NCBI RefSeq assembly: GCF_016862575.1
Contig: NZ_BONF01000039.1
Span: 62,001 to 126,000 of the forward strand
Reading direction: 5' to 3'
DNA: 64,000 nt
From: Catellatospora bangladeshensis
Lineage (GTDB): Bacteria; Actinomycetota; Actinomycetes; Mycobacteriales; Micromonosporaceae
Part shown: piece after piece, positions 51,120 to 63,110 of the stretch
How positions within the stretch are numbered: position 1 is the first letter of the stretch
Layout of the letters: each line of letters starts with the position of its first letter
Notes under the pieces: model-generated
Database searches by the model: none
What the model was told of the DNA's origin: nothing
What the model saw: the letters and a program-made list of their open reading frames with translations, nothing else
Made by a program: the position numbers and the translations under genes

Positions 51120-51341
51120 CGCAGGCGGAACGTGGTGTCAGCCGACGATGTCGAAGACGTTCACGATCGGCTGGGTCACGCGGGCCGGGTCGCCCTGCCG
51201 TCGAGCCACAGGGTGTCCGTGGCGTCGCGGTGGGATCCGGCTGATCCGACGTGCTTGCTGTTGATCATAGGTCCGTTCTTGATCACATGAACCAGGGCCA
51301 TGGCGTGGCCGCGGCCGAGGCCTGCCTGGAAGGACACGGGC
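51120..51341 (-). other. Possible 3' gene remnant and intergenic DNA
   Basis: On the minus strand a short frame ends PARVTQPIVNVFDIVG followed by TGA at 51138, with good codon bias for about 30 codons before it degenerates. It looks like the C-terminal relic of a lost gene that I cannot identify. The rest shows nothing else recognisable. Confidence 0.25.
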
Positions 51342-51887
51342 TCAGCCGCCGATCCGGTAGTGCAGGTGCACGACGCCGGTGTCGAACGTGGCCGAACGGT
51401 GCAGGGTCATGTCGATCCGCTTGCCGTCGGCGGGGAACAGCCGGGTGCCCTCGCCCAGCACGACCGGGAACACCATCAGGTGCAGGTCGTCGATCAGGCC
51501 GGCCTCCAGCAGCGTCTGCACGATCGAGATGCTGCCCGAGGTGTTGATGTTGCGGCCGGGGGCCTGCTTGAGCTCGGCCAGCCGCTCTACGAGGTCGCCG
51601 TCGAGGACTTCGCTATTCGCCCATCCTGCGGTGGCCAGCGTCGTGGACGCCACGATCTTGCGGATGCCGTTCATGGCCTCGGCCATCGGCCCGGACTGGG
51701 TGGCCCAGTAGCCGGCGAACTCGTCGTAGGTCCGCCGTCCCAGCAGCATGGTGTCGGCGTCGGTGATCAGGCCGCCGATGGCGGCGGAAGCCTGGTCGTT
51801 CATGTGCTGGAACGTCCACTGCTCCGGGGCGCCCACCACGCCGTCGGCGGAGATGAACAGCCCGGCCACGATCCTGCGGTTGGTCAT
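51342..51887 (-). CDS. Dihydrofolate reductase-family (RibD C-terminal type) protein
   Basis: A 181-aa protein of the DHFR/RibD_C fold: RIVAGLFISADGVVGAPEQW at the start, TDADTMLLGRRTYDEFAGYW, and HLMVFPVVLGEGTRLFP near the end. These proteins are NADPH-dependent reductases of mostly unknown substrates and are not true folate enzymes. AAAGGAC precedes ATG 51887 closely. A LysR gene is divergent with a 119-bp gap, suggesting control. Confidence 0.9.
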   Translation of the reverse strand: MTNRRIVAGLFISADGVVGAPEQWTFQHMNDQASAAIGGLITDADTMLLGRRTYDEFAGYWATQSGPMAEAMNGIRKIVASTTLATAGWANSEVLDGDLVERLAELKQAPGRNINTSGSISIVQTLLEAGLIDDLHLMVFPVVLGEGTRLFPADGKRIDMTLHRSATFDTGVVHLHYRIGG

Positions 51888-52006
51888 GTCGTTGGTCCTT
51901 TACTCGGGAAGGGGTGACACCAACCACCCTCGCCGAGCGCCCCGAAACGATCAAGAAAGGTTCGGGCTACGTTCGTTGCTCCACAGACAACGATCGGGGC
52001 GAGGCG

Positions 52007-52900
52007 ATGCTGGAACGAGTCGAACTCGAGGTGCTGCTCACCCTCGCCGAGCAGCTGCACTTCACCCGCACCGCCGAGCAGCTGCGGCTGTCCACCGGCC
52101 AGGTCAGCCGGATCGTCAAACGCCTCGAACGCCGCATCGGCGCCGATCTGTTCGTGCGTACCAGCCGCACCGTCACCCTCACCCCGATCGGCGCCGCCCT
52201 GGTCGAGGACCTCACCCCACACGTGGCCGGCATCCGCACCGCTCTCCTGCGGGCCGCTGCCGCCGGCCGCAGTGTCACGGGAAGGGTGCGGGTCGGATTC
52301 GTCGGCGCCGCCGCCGGACAGCTGCTGCTGCGCACCGTCGCGCTGCTCGGCGCGCGCCACCCCGACTGCGACATCCACATCCAGGAAGCGCAGGTCCACG
52401 ACGCCTGCCAGCGGGTCTTCAACGGCAGTCTCGACGTCCTCATCACGGCACTGCCGGTCTCCGGTGTGAGCGTGGGCCCGGTCCTGCTGTCCGAGCCGCA
52501 GCTGCTCGCCGTTCCGGCAGGGCATCCGCTGGCCGCACGAACCGAGGTCAGCAGGGAGGTGATGGCCGACCACCCGGTGATCCAGATGCCTGACACGATG
52601 CCCGAGGAGAGCAGGCGCTACCGCATACCGGTCTCGACACCCGGTGGACGGCCGGTATTGCCGGGGCCGAAGGCTGACACGTTCCCCGAGATCCTGGCCC
52701 TTGTCGCCGCAGGCCGGGGCGTCTTCCCGGTCGGTGCGCACGCGGCACGGTTCTATCCCCGGCCGGACATCGCCTACGTGCCCATGCCGGACGCCCCGCC
52801 GGTGCGATGGGCACCGGTGTGGCTGCCGGTCAACGACAGCGCCCTGGTCCGCGCCTTCGTCGACTGCGCCACGCAGGCAGCCGAACCGCCACCGGCCTGA
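52007..52900 (+). CDS. LysR-family transcriptional regulator
   Basis: A 297-aa regulator: the winged-helix at residues 1-60 (ELEVLLTLAEQLHFTRTAEQ, STGQVSRIVKRLERRIGADL) and a two-lobe effector domain (VRVGFVGAAAG, LDVLITALPV, ILALVAAGRGVFPVG). GGGGCGAGGC precedes ATG 52007; the frame extends upstream but the LysR N-terminus fits this start. It is divergent from the DHFR-family gene, its probable target. Confidence 0.9.
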   Translation: MLERVELEVLLTLAEQLHFTRTAEQLRLSTGQVSRIVKRLERRIGADLFVRTSRTVTLTPIGAALVEDLTPHVAGIRTALLRAAAAGRSVTGRVRVGFVGAAAGQLLLRTVALLGARHPDCDIHIQEAQVHDACQRVFNGSLDVLITALPVSGVSVGPVLLSEPQLLAVPAGHPLAARTEVSREVMADHPVIQMPDTMPEESRRYRIPVSTPGGRPVLPGPKADTFPEILALVAAGRGVFPVGAHAARFYPRPDIAYVPMPDAPPVRWAPVWLPVNDSALVRAFVDCATQAAEPPPA

Positions 52901-53029
52901 TCGGACGGCGGCGTAGCACCGTGTCTTCGGATGTCCGCCGAGCCGCCGTGGTCCAGCGGCTCGGCGAACGGTCGGCAGACCGCCATGGTCGCCTTCTGCC
53001 GTCGGGTGGGGTTCGCCGATCGCTGCGCG

Positions 53030-53266
53030 TCAGGCGTAGATGAACCAGTAGCCCGCGGGGTAGCTGCTGCCACTCGGGTACCAGACGCACTGGAGCGGGC
53101 CGGTCCAGCCGTAGTTCTGGATGCCGTAGTTGCCGATCCGGACGCACTCCGAGTAGTCGTAGACGACCCCGCGAAGGCTGGTCGCGGCGTGTGCGGGCGT
53201 GGCTCCGGCGAACACGGTGGCGCCCACCAGGACCGTCGCCGCGATCGCCATCTTGACTCTGCGCAT
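53030..53266 (-). CDS. Small secreted protein with one cysteine pair
   Basis: A 78-aa product: signal peptide MRRVKMAIAATVLVGATVFA to about residue 28 (ATPAHAA), then a 50-residue mature domain rich in Tyr, Trp and Gly with two cysteines (YSECVRIGNYG, LQCVWYPSG), likely one disulphide. The YGIQNYGWTGPLQC pattern suggests a compact beta fold. GGAGGGAAG precedes ATG 53266. Family unknown. Together with the product of 23551 it is one of two tiny disulphide-bonded secreted proteins in the window. Confidence 0.72.
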   Translation of the reverse strand: MRRVKMAIAATVLVGATVFAGATPAHAATSLRGVVYDYSECVRIGNYGIQNYGWTGPLQCVWYPSGSSYPAGYWFIYA

Positions 53267-53688
53267 CTTCCCTCCATCGATGAAGCGGTTAAGCGAAGCA
53301 TATATAAATGACCATCGATTTGGTCCGCTCGTCCCGGCAGTTGGTCAGCGGCCCGAAACGAGCCGCCGTTGAGCGCGCGGTCCAGCCGCGGCCCCCGACG
53401 TCCGCCGCTGAACTATCATTGTCCATCGATTGACACTTTCGTGTCCACAAGGAACGCTGTATGTCATACGACGGTCGCGGAAGCCGGGCACCGGGACCGG
53501 TCGCACCACAGACAGGAACGCGGGCTGCTGTCGCGTGCGGACGCTCAGGCCGCACGGCCCGCCGGGGGCACCGGCGGGACAAGTGCCACTACACCCGCGA
53601 TTCTCAGCCGGTACGCCGTGGGTATGCCGCGCGAACGTGGCGCCTCGGCACGTCCCCGACTCGTGCGGGGTATGAAGGAGACAGACCC
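53267..53688. promoter_or_regulatory. Divergent region with repeated CCATCGAT words and an operator-like repeat
   Basis: This 422-bp gap between divergent secreted-protein genes has an unusually AT-rich patch (ATATATAAATG near 53300). CCATCGAT occurs at 53274, 53312 and 53423, twice extended as CCATCGATT. At 53430 TTGACA overlaps the inverted repeat GACAC-TTTC-GTGTC (53432-53445), an operator-like element for the downstream CE1 esterase. ACACTTTCG within it is shared with the GH43 operon promoter at 11935. Confidence 0.45.
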
Positions 53689-55074
53689 ATGAAGATCAAA
53701 CGAAAGCTGCTGCTCGCCCTCGCCGCATCAGTGGCGGCGGCGGGAGCGGCGATCCCGGCGGTCCAGCCCGCCTTCGCGGCCTCACTGGCCGAGGTGACCA
53801 ACTTCGGCAGCAACCCGGGCGGGATGCGCATGCACATCTACGTCCCGGACTCCCGCCCGGCCAACCCCGCGATCGTGGTGGCCATGCACGGCTGCGGAGG
53901 CTCCGGGCCCGGCTTCTACTCCGGCAGCGAGTTCGCGTCGCTGGCCAACCAGTACGGCTTCATCGTCATCTACCCGAGCGCCATGCAGGAGGCCGGGTTC
54001 GGCAGGTGCTTCGACACCTGGTCGGATGCCGCCAAGCGCCGCGACGGCGGCAGCGATCCGGTCTCGATCATGTCGATGATCGCCTACACCGTGCTCCAGT
54101 ACGGTGCTGACCAGACCCGCGTCTTCGCCACGGGCAGTTCCTCCGGCGGCATGATGACCCAGCACATGCTCGCCCTCTACCCGGACAGGTTCAAAGCCGG
54201 GGCGGCGTTCATGGGCGTGCCGTTCAACTGCTTCGCCAACGCGGCCGACTATCCACCCGGCAGCAGCCAGTGCACCGGCGGCAGCATGAACCGGACCCCG
54301 CAGCAGTGGGGTGACGCGGTACGACAGGTCAATCCGGGCTTCACCGGCCCGCGGCCCCGGGTGCAGTTGTGGCACGGCACCAGCGACACTCTCGTTCCGT
54401 ACTCGCTGCTGCAGGAATCGGTCGAGCAGTGGACCAACGTCCACGGCCTCAGCCAGACCCCCACGTCCTCGGACACCCCGCAGGCCGGCTGGAACCGCCG
54501 TCGCTACGCCGACTCCTCGGGCACGGTGCGGGTCGAGGCGCTCAGTATCCAGGGAGCCGGTCACAGCCTGCCGTCGAGCGGCATGGCCGCCTCCGCGGTC
54601 GCGTTCTTCGGCCTGACGACCACGGGTCCGAGCACGCCGCCCAGCCCGAGCGCACCGCCGAGCCCGTCCACGCCGCCGAGCCCGTCCACGCCGCCGAGCC
54701 CGTCCACGCCGCCGAGCCCGTCGACGTCACCGAGCCCGTCTTCAACGCCCGGCACCGGCGCCTGCCGTGTCACCAGCGCCGTCGACGCATGGAACAACGG
54801 CCTGGTCGAGAACCTCACCATCACGAACACCACCGGCGCCGCGATCAACGGCTGGTCCCTGGTGTTCACCCTGCCCGGCGGCCAGGTCATCACCTCCGGC
54901 TGGAACGCGGCCTACTCGCCCGCCTCCGGGCAGGTGACCGCCAGGAACCTCGCCTACAACGCGGGCATCCCCGCCGGCGGATCCGTCAGCATCGGCTTCC
55001 AGGCGAACCACACCGGTAACGCCGGAAAGCCCACCTCGTACACCCTCAACGGCGCGACCTGCGTCATCGCCTGA
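53689..55074 (+). CDS. Secreted CE1/PHB-depolymerase-type esterase with CBM2
   Basis: From ATG 53689 (AAGGAGACAGACCC just before) the 461-aa product has a signal peptide (ending QPAFAA), an alpha/beta hydrolase of the polyhydroxybutyrate-depolymerase/acetylxylan or feruloyl esterase type (nucleophile ATGSSSGGMM, acid in WHGTSDTLVP, His in GAGHSLP; HGCGGSGPGF oxyanion region), a Ser-Pro linker of repeated TPPSPS units, and a CBM2 (CRVTSAVDAWNNGLVENLTI ... CVIA, with Trp at GWSLVF and SGWNAAY). It should remove ester groups from xylan while bound to cellulose. The frame upstream to 53461 is not homologous. Confidence 0.9.
   Translation: MKIKRKLLLALAASVAAAGAAIPAVQPAFAASLAEVTNFGSNPGGMRMHIYVPDSRPANPAIVVAMHGCGGSGPGFYSGSEFASLANQYGFIVIYPSAMQEAGFGRCFDTWSDAAKRRDGGSDPVSIMSMIAYTVLQYGADQTRVFATGSSSGGMMTQHMLALYPDRFKAGAAFMGVPFNCFANAADYPPGSSQCTGGSMNRTPQQWGDAVRQVNPGFTGPRPRVQLWHGTSDTLVPYSLLQESVEQWTNVHGLSQTPTSSDTPQAGWNRRRYADSSGTVRVEALSIQGAGHSLPSSGMAASAVAFFGLTTTGPSTPPSPSAPPSPSTPPSPSTPPSPSTPPSPSTSPSPSSTPGTGACRVTSAVDAWNNGLVENLTITNTTGAAINGWSLVFTLPGGQVITSGWNAAYSPASGQVTARNLAYNAGIPAGGSVSIGFQANHTGNAGKPTSYTLNGATCVIA
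54643..54738 (+). repeat. 18-bp tandem repeat encoding the Pro-Ser linker
   Basis: AGCCCGTCCACGCCGCCG is repeated head-to-tail (54661-54678, 54679-54696, 54697-54714), with degenerate units on both sides. Each unit adds six linker residues, so slippage would change linker length without breaking the frame. Confidence 0.8.
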
Positions 55075-55241
55075 CCGACACGACCACGGGGGCAGCCGCC
55101 GGACGCCGGCTGAAGAGGACGATGCCAACCGGCCATTCGACCGGATCCTCTTCGCCGGTTCCGGCGCCGCACCGGCCCGCTGTGCCATAGCGTGACATAT
55201 CAACGCAGAAACTCTGCGGTTCCGGCACGTGCGGGGTGAAC

Positions 55242-55646
55242 ATGGCGAACACGGCCGCGTCGTTCGGCAACGGCGACGTCCTTCTGTGGATGTTCGAGTT
55301 CTTCCTGTTCGTGATCTGGTTCTGGCTCCTGATCATGGTCTTTGCGGACCTGTTCCGCGATCACGAGGCGTCAGGCTGGGTGAAGGCGCTGTGGGTCATC
55401 CTGGTCATCGTGCTGCCGTACCTGGGCGTCCTGCTCTACCTCATCGTGCGCGGCCGGGGCATGGCCCAGCGCAACCTCAAGCAGCAGCAGGCCATGAAGC
55501 AGCAGATGGACGCACAGATCCGCGCCGCAGTCGGCACCGGCATGTCTCCCACCGACCAGATCGCGCAGGCCAAGGCGCTGCTGGACACCGGGGCGATCAC
55601 ACCGGCGGAGTTCGAGACCCTCAAGGCCAAGGCGCTGTCGTCCTGA
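55242..55646 (+). CDS. Membrane protein with PLDc_N-like helices and SHOCT domain
   Basis: A 134-aa protein: two membrane helices (about 15-38 and 50-68, with WFWLLIMVFADLFRDHEASG between them, as in PLDc_N proteins) and a C-terminal SHOCT domain (SPTDQIAQAKALLDTGAITP...FETLKAKAL). SHOCT is a short oligomerisation motif. Proteins like this are common in actinomycetes and of unknown function. GTG 55236 is an alternative start. It is monocistronic. Confidence 0.85.
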   Translation: MANTAASFGNGDVLLWMFEFFLFVIWFWLLIMVFADLFRDHEASGWVKALWVILVIVLPYLGVLLYLIVRGRGMAQRNLKQQQAMKQQMDAQIRAAVGTGMSPTDQIAQAKALLDTGAITPAEFETLKAKALSS

Positions 55647-55694
55647 GCCGTCGCACGTGGGTTCGCCCCGAGGTTCCGCGCACCCGTACCGCCG

Positions 55695-56309
55695 TCAGCG
55701 GGCCTTCGAACCGGAACCGCGCTTGAGCCGGCCGGCGGCGTGGAGGTACGGCTCCAGCATCTGCTTGACGAGGTCTCGGACACCGTCCGGCGGCACCCCG
55801 TTCTCGATCATCTGGGATCCGGCCCGCACCACGGCCTGGATCAGCTCGGCCACGTGCTGTGGCTCGGCCGCTCCGGCCCGGGTGAGCGCCTCGACGAGCG
55901 GCACGCGCAGCTGTTCGTGCAGCTGCCTGCTCGACTCGGCGAGGGCGGCCCCCGGCGCCGCCATGGCCAGGCCGCGCATGACGGCGTGCTCGCCCTGGGC
56001 GACCAGCTCCAGGTTGGCGTCCGCGTATGCCAGGACCTGCTCGGCGGCCCCCGGGGCACCGTCCATGCGCTCGCCGACGAAGGCCGACCAGCGGGGGAAC
56101 ATGTCGGCGATGACTGCTTCGAGCAGGTCTTCGCGTGACCTGAAGTACTGGTAGACGCTGGGACGCGCCAAACCCGCCCGCTGCGCGACAGCGGACAGGC
56201 TCGGCGCCTCGGGCGCTCCGGAGGCGAGGATGTCGCGGGCAGCGTCCAGCAGGGCCCGGCGCTGCAGCGAGCGGTGCTCGGCGACCGTGGCCGCCTGGAT
56301 CCTCGGCAC
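55695..56309 (-). CDS. TetR-family regulator of an ABC exporter operon
   Basis: A 204-aa TetR protein with HTH SLSAVAQRAGLARPSVYQYF after RRALLDAARDILASG. It lies 15 bp downstream of the ABC ATPase gene on the same strand and is thus the third gene of the exporter operon. Two CTGACA-N3-TGTCGG sites in front of the operon (58197-58237) are its likely operators, giving autorepression. Confidence 0.88.
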   Translation of the reverse strand: MPRIQAATVAEHRSLQRRALLDAARDILASGAPEAPSLSAVAQRAGLARPSVYQYFRSREDLLEAVIADMFPRWSAFVGERMDGAPGAAEQVLAYADANLELVAQGEHAVMRGLAMAAPGAALAESSRQLHEQLRVPLVEALTRAGAAEPQHVAELIQAVVRAGSQMIENGVPPDGVRDLVKQMLEPYLHAAGRLKRGSGSKAR

Positions 56310-56324
56310 GCACCCTCCCCGTGG

Positions 56325-57059
56325 TCAGACCCTGCTCAGTGCACCGTCCATCATCTCGTACACGGAGTCGCAGTATTGCAGTACCTCGGTGTCGTGGGTG
56401 ACCATCACCGTGGCGACCGAGTGCCGGCGGGTCTCGCGGGCGAGCATCTGCACGACGTCGCGGCTGCGTGCCTGGTCGAGCGCCGCGGTCGGCTCGTCGA
56501 CCAGCAGCAGCCGCGGCCCGGTGACCAGTGCGCGGGCTATGCCGACCCGCTGGCGCTCGCCGCCGGAGAGCTGGTGGGGCCGCCGGTCGGCTTTGCCCGC
56601 CATGCCGACCTCGGCCAGCAGTTCCATCGGATCACGTTTCACGGCGCCCGCCGACGCGAAGCGGGTCGGCAGCCGCAGCTGGTCGAGTGCGGTGAGCGCG
56701 GGCAGCAGGTTGCCGGACTGGAAGACGAAGCCCACCAGGTCCCGCCGGAGGGCGGTGCGGGCCCGGCGCGAAGCCGCCGTCATCGGGCGACCGGCGACGG
56801 TGACCGTACCCGAATTCGGCACGGCCAGTCCGCCGGCTACCGCCAGCAGGCTGGACTTTCCCGATCCGGAGGGTCCGACGACGGCCGCGAACTCGCCCGG
56901 GGCCACCGTGAGGTGCACGCTGTCGAGCGCGCGGACGGTGTCGTCGCCGTCGCCGAGCAGCATGGTCACGTCCTGCATGAACAGGCCGTCCAGCAGCGCC
57001 GGGTCGTGTGCTCCTGTGGTGGGCACCGCCTGCCGGGCGGTCTCGGTGGGGGTGTTCAT
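56325..57059 (-). CDS. ABC exporter ATP-binding protein (MacB/LolD type)
   Basis: A 244-aa ATPase: Walker A VGPSGSGKSS, Q-loop VGFVFQSGNL, signature QLSGGERQRV, Walker B LLLVDEPTAALD, H-loop MVTHDTE. The SG-rich Q-loop and LPTRFAS region are typical of MacB/LolD-like exporters. Its start overlaps the permease stop by 4 nt. Confidence 0.9.
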   Translation of the reverse strand: MNTPTETARQAVPTTGAHDPALLDGLFMQDVTMLLGDGDDTVRALDSVHLTVAPGEFAAVVGPSGSGKSSLLAVAGGLAVPNSGTVTVAGRPMTAASRRARTALRRDLVGFVFQSGNLLPALTALDQLRLPTRFASAGAVKRDPMELLAEVGMAGKADRRPHQLSGGERQRVGIARALVTGPRLLLVDEPTAALDQARSRDVVQMLARETRRHSVATVMVTHDTEVLQYCDSVYEMMDGALSRV

Positions 57060-58192
57060 CGGTTTCCTCCCAGTGCGGTCGCCGGGTCGACGGCGGCGAT
57101 GCGGGCGATGGCCACCGCGGCGCCGGTCACGCCCAGGCCGACCAGCAACGCCGCGGCCACCGCCACGGCCTGAACGTCGAGCGCGAACGGCACGCCGCCG
57201 CCCACCAGGGAACCGAGCCCGACTCCCGCGCCGATGCCGACGGCGGCCGCGGCGAGGAGGAGGATCAGTGCCTGCGCCAGTCCGTCGCGCAGCAGGTAGC
57301 CGGTGGGGGCGCCGAGTGCGCGCAGCACGGCGAGCTCGTGCTTGCGCTGGATCGTCCAGACGGTGAAGAACGCGCCTGCGACGAGTGCGCAGATCAGATA
57401 CAGGAACACCTGGATGAGGGTCAGCGTCGAGGTCTCGGCGGTGTAGCCGGGGGAGGCGCCGTACGACTCGGACAGCGTCATGCTTTCCGTGCCCGCGGCG
57501 GCGTCACCCGCGGCGAGGTCGACGTCGTCGCCGCGGACCGCGACGGCGGTGATCTCCTGACGCGCCCGGTCGGAGAGGGGCTCTCCCGGCCCGGCGCCGG
57601 CGTGGATCGCCTGCCATGCCTCCAGCGGCAGGTACGCGACGTCGACATGGCCGAAGGTGTGCTGTTCTGCCAGCACGCCGACGACGGTGAGCCGGGTGCC
57701 GAGCCGGTCCACGGTCACGGTGTCGCCGAGCCGCAGGCCTGCGTCGGCCGCGGTGCTGCTGACCACGATGCCGTCCGGGGCGGCCAGCGGTGACCCGGTG
57801 GCGACCTTCGGCGCGAGGAACGAGCCGGGATCGACCCCGAACAGCGCGAGGTCGATCTCGACGCCCGAACTGCTGCGGGCGTTGATGAGGGCACTGCCGA
57901 ACGGGGCGGCCTGGGCGACGCCCGCCTGCCTGGACCAGCTGTCGACCGTGTCGAGGGTGATGACGCTGCGGGTGAACGCGGCGTCGTGCGCCACGCCGTG
58001 GCTGAAGGCGAGCGAGGTGACCGGCAGTTGTTGCAGGCCGGACACGCCGTCGCGGACAAGGCCCTGGGACAGCCCGGACAGCAGGACCATGAGCACCGCG
58101 ATGAGGGCGATGACCGCGCCCATCAGCGCGAAACGGGCACGTGCGAAACGGAGCTCGCGGACGGCTAGGAACACGGGCACCGTCCGGTGCAT
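57056..58192 (-). CDS. ABC transporter permease (FtsX/MacB type)
   Basis: A 378-aa protein from ATG 58192: one N-terminal membrane helix (about 22-45), a large outer domain (about 50-250, with a MacB core-like SRQAGVAQAAPFGSALINAR) and three C-terminal helices (LIQVFLYLICALVAGAFFTV, LILLLAAAAVGIGAGVGLG, VAAALLVGLGVTGAAVAIAR). Together with the ATPase it forms an exporter or lipid/peptide-extruding complex. The start lies beside the operators, so the leader is very short. Confidence 0.88.
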   Translation of the reverse strand: MHRTVPVFLAVRELRFARARFALMGAVIALIAVLMVLLSGLSQGLVRDGVSGLQQLPVTSLAFSHGVAHDAAFTRSVITLDTVDSWSRQAGVAQAAPFGSALINARSSSGVEIDLALFGVDPGSFLAPKVATGSPLAAPDGIVVSSTAADAGLRLGDTVTVDRLGTRLTVVGVLAEQHTFGHVDVAYLPLEAWQAIHAGAGPGEPLSDRARQEITAVAVRGDDVDLAAGDAAAGTESMTLSESYGASPGYTAETSTLTLIQVFLYLICALVAGAFFTVWTIQRKHELAVLRALGAPTGYLLRDGLAQALILLLAAAAVGIGAGVGLGSLVGGGVPFALDVQAVAVAAALLVGLGVTGAAVAIARIAAVDPATALGGNR

Positions 58193-58196
58193 TTTG

Positions 58197-58237
58197 CTGA
58201 CATCATGTCGGCATCTTACTGACACCTTGTCGGTAAG
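58197..58237 (-). promoter_or_regulatory. Tandem TetR-type operators before the ABC exporter operon
   Basis: CTGACA-TCA-TGTCGG (58197-58211) and the longer CTTACTGACA-CCT-TGTCGGTAAG (58215-58237) share the core CTGACA-N3-TGTCGG. The second has 10-bp arms with one mismatch. They lie directly upstream of ATG 58192. Confidence 0.75.
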
Positions 58238-58270
58238 TTGGCCGGGGGTGGGTGCCCGTCACGCGATTGA

Positions 58271-58309
58271 CACATGTCATTGACATGTGACGTCATACCT
58301 CGTTAGGGT
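58271..58309 (+). promoter_or_regulatory. Palindrome-embedded promoter of the beta-helix/ricin gene
   Basis: CACATGTCATTGACATGTG (58271-58289) is a perfect inverted repeat with 9-bp arms around a single T. It includes TTGACA (58280-58285), followed after 18 bp by TAGGGT (58304-58309), a good actinobacterial -10. A repressor bound here would cover the -35. TTGACATGTGA with an 18-bp spacer recurs at 62831. The leader to GTG 58507 is about 190 nt. Confidence 0.7.
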
Positions 58310-58458
58310 GACGTGTCCGAATGGGACATCTGGCCGCACCGGCAGCGGCCTTCCGGACTCGCGGCGGCGGCGACCGCGTCCGGGACGGCCGGCACGACGG
58401 TGATCAACAGGATCGGCGCATGCGGCATCGAGAACGCGGGCACCTCACCGCACTGTGA

Positions 58459-61449
<2,991 letters not shown>

Positions 61450-62499
61450 GCCCACATCTGGACCTTCGAGCCCGGTGCGGCGCCCGTCGGCGCGTCCAGG
61501 CACCTGCCCAGCGACTGGATGCTCTGGCCGCTGACGGTCCACTGCTGGTTGGCCCGGCCGTTGCAGTCCCAGATGATCGGCTGTACGCCGTTGGCCGTGC
61601 TGCTGCCGGGCACGTCGAGGCAGCGCCCGGAGGCGGCGCTGACCAGCGCCGAGGCCGTCGGGCCGGTGCCTCCCGAGCCGATGCTGCCCGGCACCGAGCG
61701 CAGCGCGGTGTACCAGGCGGCCGCCATCTTGTCGTAGCCGGTCGCGGTCGGGTGGATGCCGTCGATGAGGTCGGCCGTGGTCAGCGCGCTGTGCATGTCG
61801 ACGAGGTGGACGTGCTTGCCCGCGTTCACCTTGCTCTGCACGATGCCCGGCAGGGCGGCGTTGAAGGTGCGGGCCGCGTTCTCCTGCCCGGCGTTGCTCA
61901 GCGGGATGATCGTCGCGACGAACACGTCCGCCGCGGGCGCCGCGGCGGTGATGCGGTCGAGCAGGCTGGACAGCCTGCCGGGCGCCGTGGACAGCTGGTA
62001 GTTCTGCAGGACGTCGTTGGTGCCGATGTGCAGCAGCACCGTGCGCGGCGCCGTCGCCTGGAGCCAGCCGCTGATGTTCGCGTCGATCTGGTCGATGCGC
62101 CAGCCAGGGTGGCCCTCGTGGTCGTGGTCGCCGAGGCTGGACGGCCCGTTGAACTGGGTGCCGACGAAGTCGACACGGTATCCGCCTCCGGCCAGCCGCT
62201 GCCACAGGCCCGTTCGGTAGCCGCCCGGCACCTGGGTGCCTTCAGTGATCGAGTCGCCCAGCGGCATGACCCGGACCCCGCCATTGGATTCGGCGGCGGC
62301 GACGCCGCTCTGCGTCAAGGCCATCGCGGCCGTCAGCGCCAGGGTGGCCGCCGCGGCGGCGAGCCGGCGGGCATGTTCGGACATGGTCGGTCCCTTCGTC
62401 GTGTCGTGTGTGTCGGCCCTCGGGAGCGAGCGGCCGTCGCTGGACCGCCTTCGTGGCGGTTCCCATCGGCGGTCAGCGCACGCGCGCCACCGATGGCAG

Positions 62500-62511
62500 T
62501 TACCGCTAACA
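62500..62511 (-). promoter_or_regulatory. LacI-type operator-like inverted repeat
   Basis: GTTACCGCTAAC is an inverted repeat GTTA-N4-TAAC. A one-base variant, GTGACCGCTAAC, overlaps the -10 of the GH43 operon at 11907-11918. Sites of this shape are typical for LacI-family sugar repressors in actinomycetes; no lacI-type gene lies in this window. Confidence 0.5.
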
Positions 62512-62830
62512 TTCGGCATGGCCTGTGGCTGCCGTGTCATCTGTGGAGCTAGATGAGACTGCGGTCATTGACAACGGCCGAACTGCGACAGATCCAATGT
62601 GACCGAACACATCGGTCGCGTCAAGGGCGGCGGGCGGCGGTTTCGCCAGGTGCGCGCGCACCCGCAGCGGGAGCAGGGAGAACTCGGCCTGTCATACGAT
62701 GTCTTGCGCAAAGCCGATCCGTATCCTTGCTGCTCTTGCCCGTCGTCTGCATCACCGAGGGGATAGTCGGCTTCTCTCGTTCTGGAAAATCGCAGCTCTT
62801 TCGCTGTCTGGCGTGAATCGACAGCGATCG

Positions 62831-62860
62831 TTGACATGTGATGTGTGATGTCGATACGGT
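62831..62860 (+). promoter_or_regulatory. Promoter of the CE1 esterase gene
   Basis: TTGACA (62831-62836), 18-bp spacer, TACGGT (62855-62860). TTGACATGTGA matches the -35 half of the palindromic promoter at 58280, with the same spacer length, and GATGTCGA (62847-62854) gives a degenerate second half-site. The leader before GTG 63111 would be about 245 nt. Confidence 0.6.
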
Positions 62861-63110
62861 GGCGCTGTCCCGCTGGGACGGAAGGCTCAGGGCAGTGAGC
62901 TGACCGCCGTCAACACGGCTGCGCGGTGAAAGAACGCCGGGCCACCCGCGGTCCCGCCCGCCTCATGATCCAGGACTCGTCCACCGCCCAGGACGATGCC
63001 GACCAACTGCGTGCCCACCCGGGTCCGGCGGTCTGGCCGCGCTGCCGAGCGCCCCTCATCCCCGCAGGACCCGGTAGGGCAGCGACGCTCCCAAGCAAGG
63101 AGACAGCACC

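Larger units (their letters stand above)
62385..63110. other. Divergent non-coding region with two promoters
   Basis: This 726-bp stretch between divergent secreted enzymes shows no convincing gene on either strand. It holds the inverted repeat GTTACCGCTAAC (62500-62511) for the SGNH gene, an AT-richer patch around 62700-62850, and a promoter at 62831-62860 for the CE1 gene. Confidence 0.5.

Noticed and set aside
54643-54738. Possible CRISPR-like or mobile repeat
   Set aside because: The 18-bp units are contiguous, in frame and encode a Ser-Pro linker, so they are a protein-level tandem repeat.
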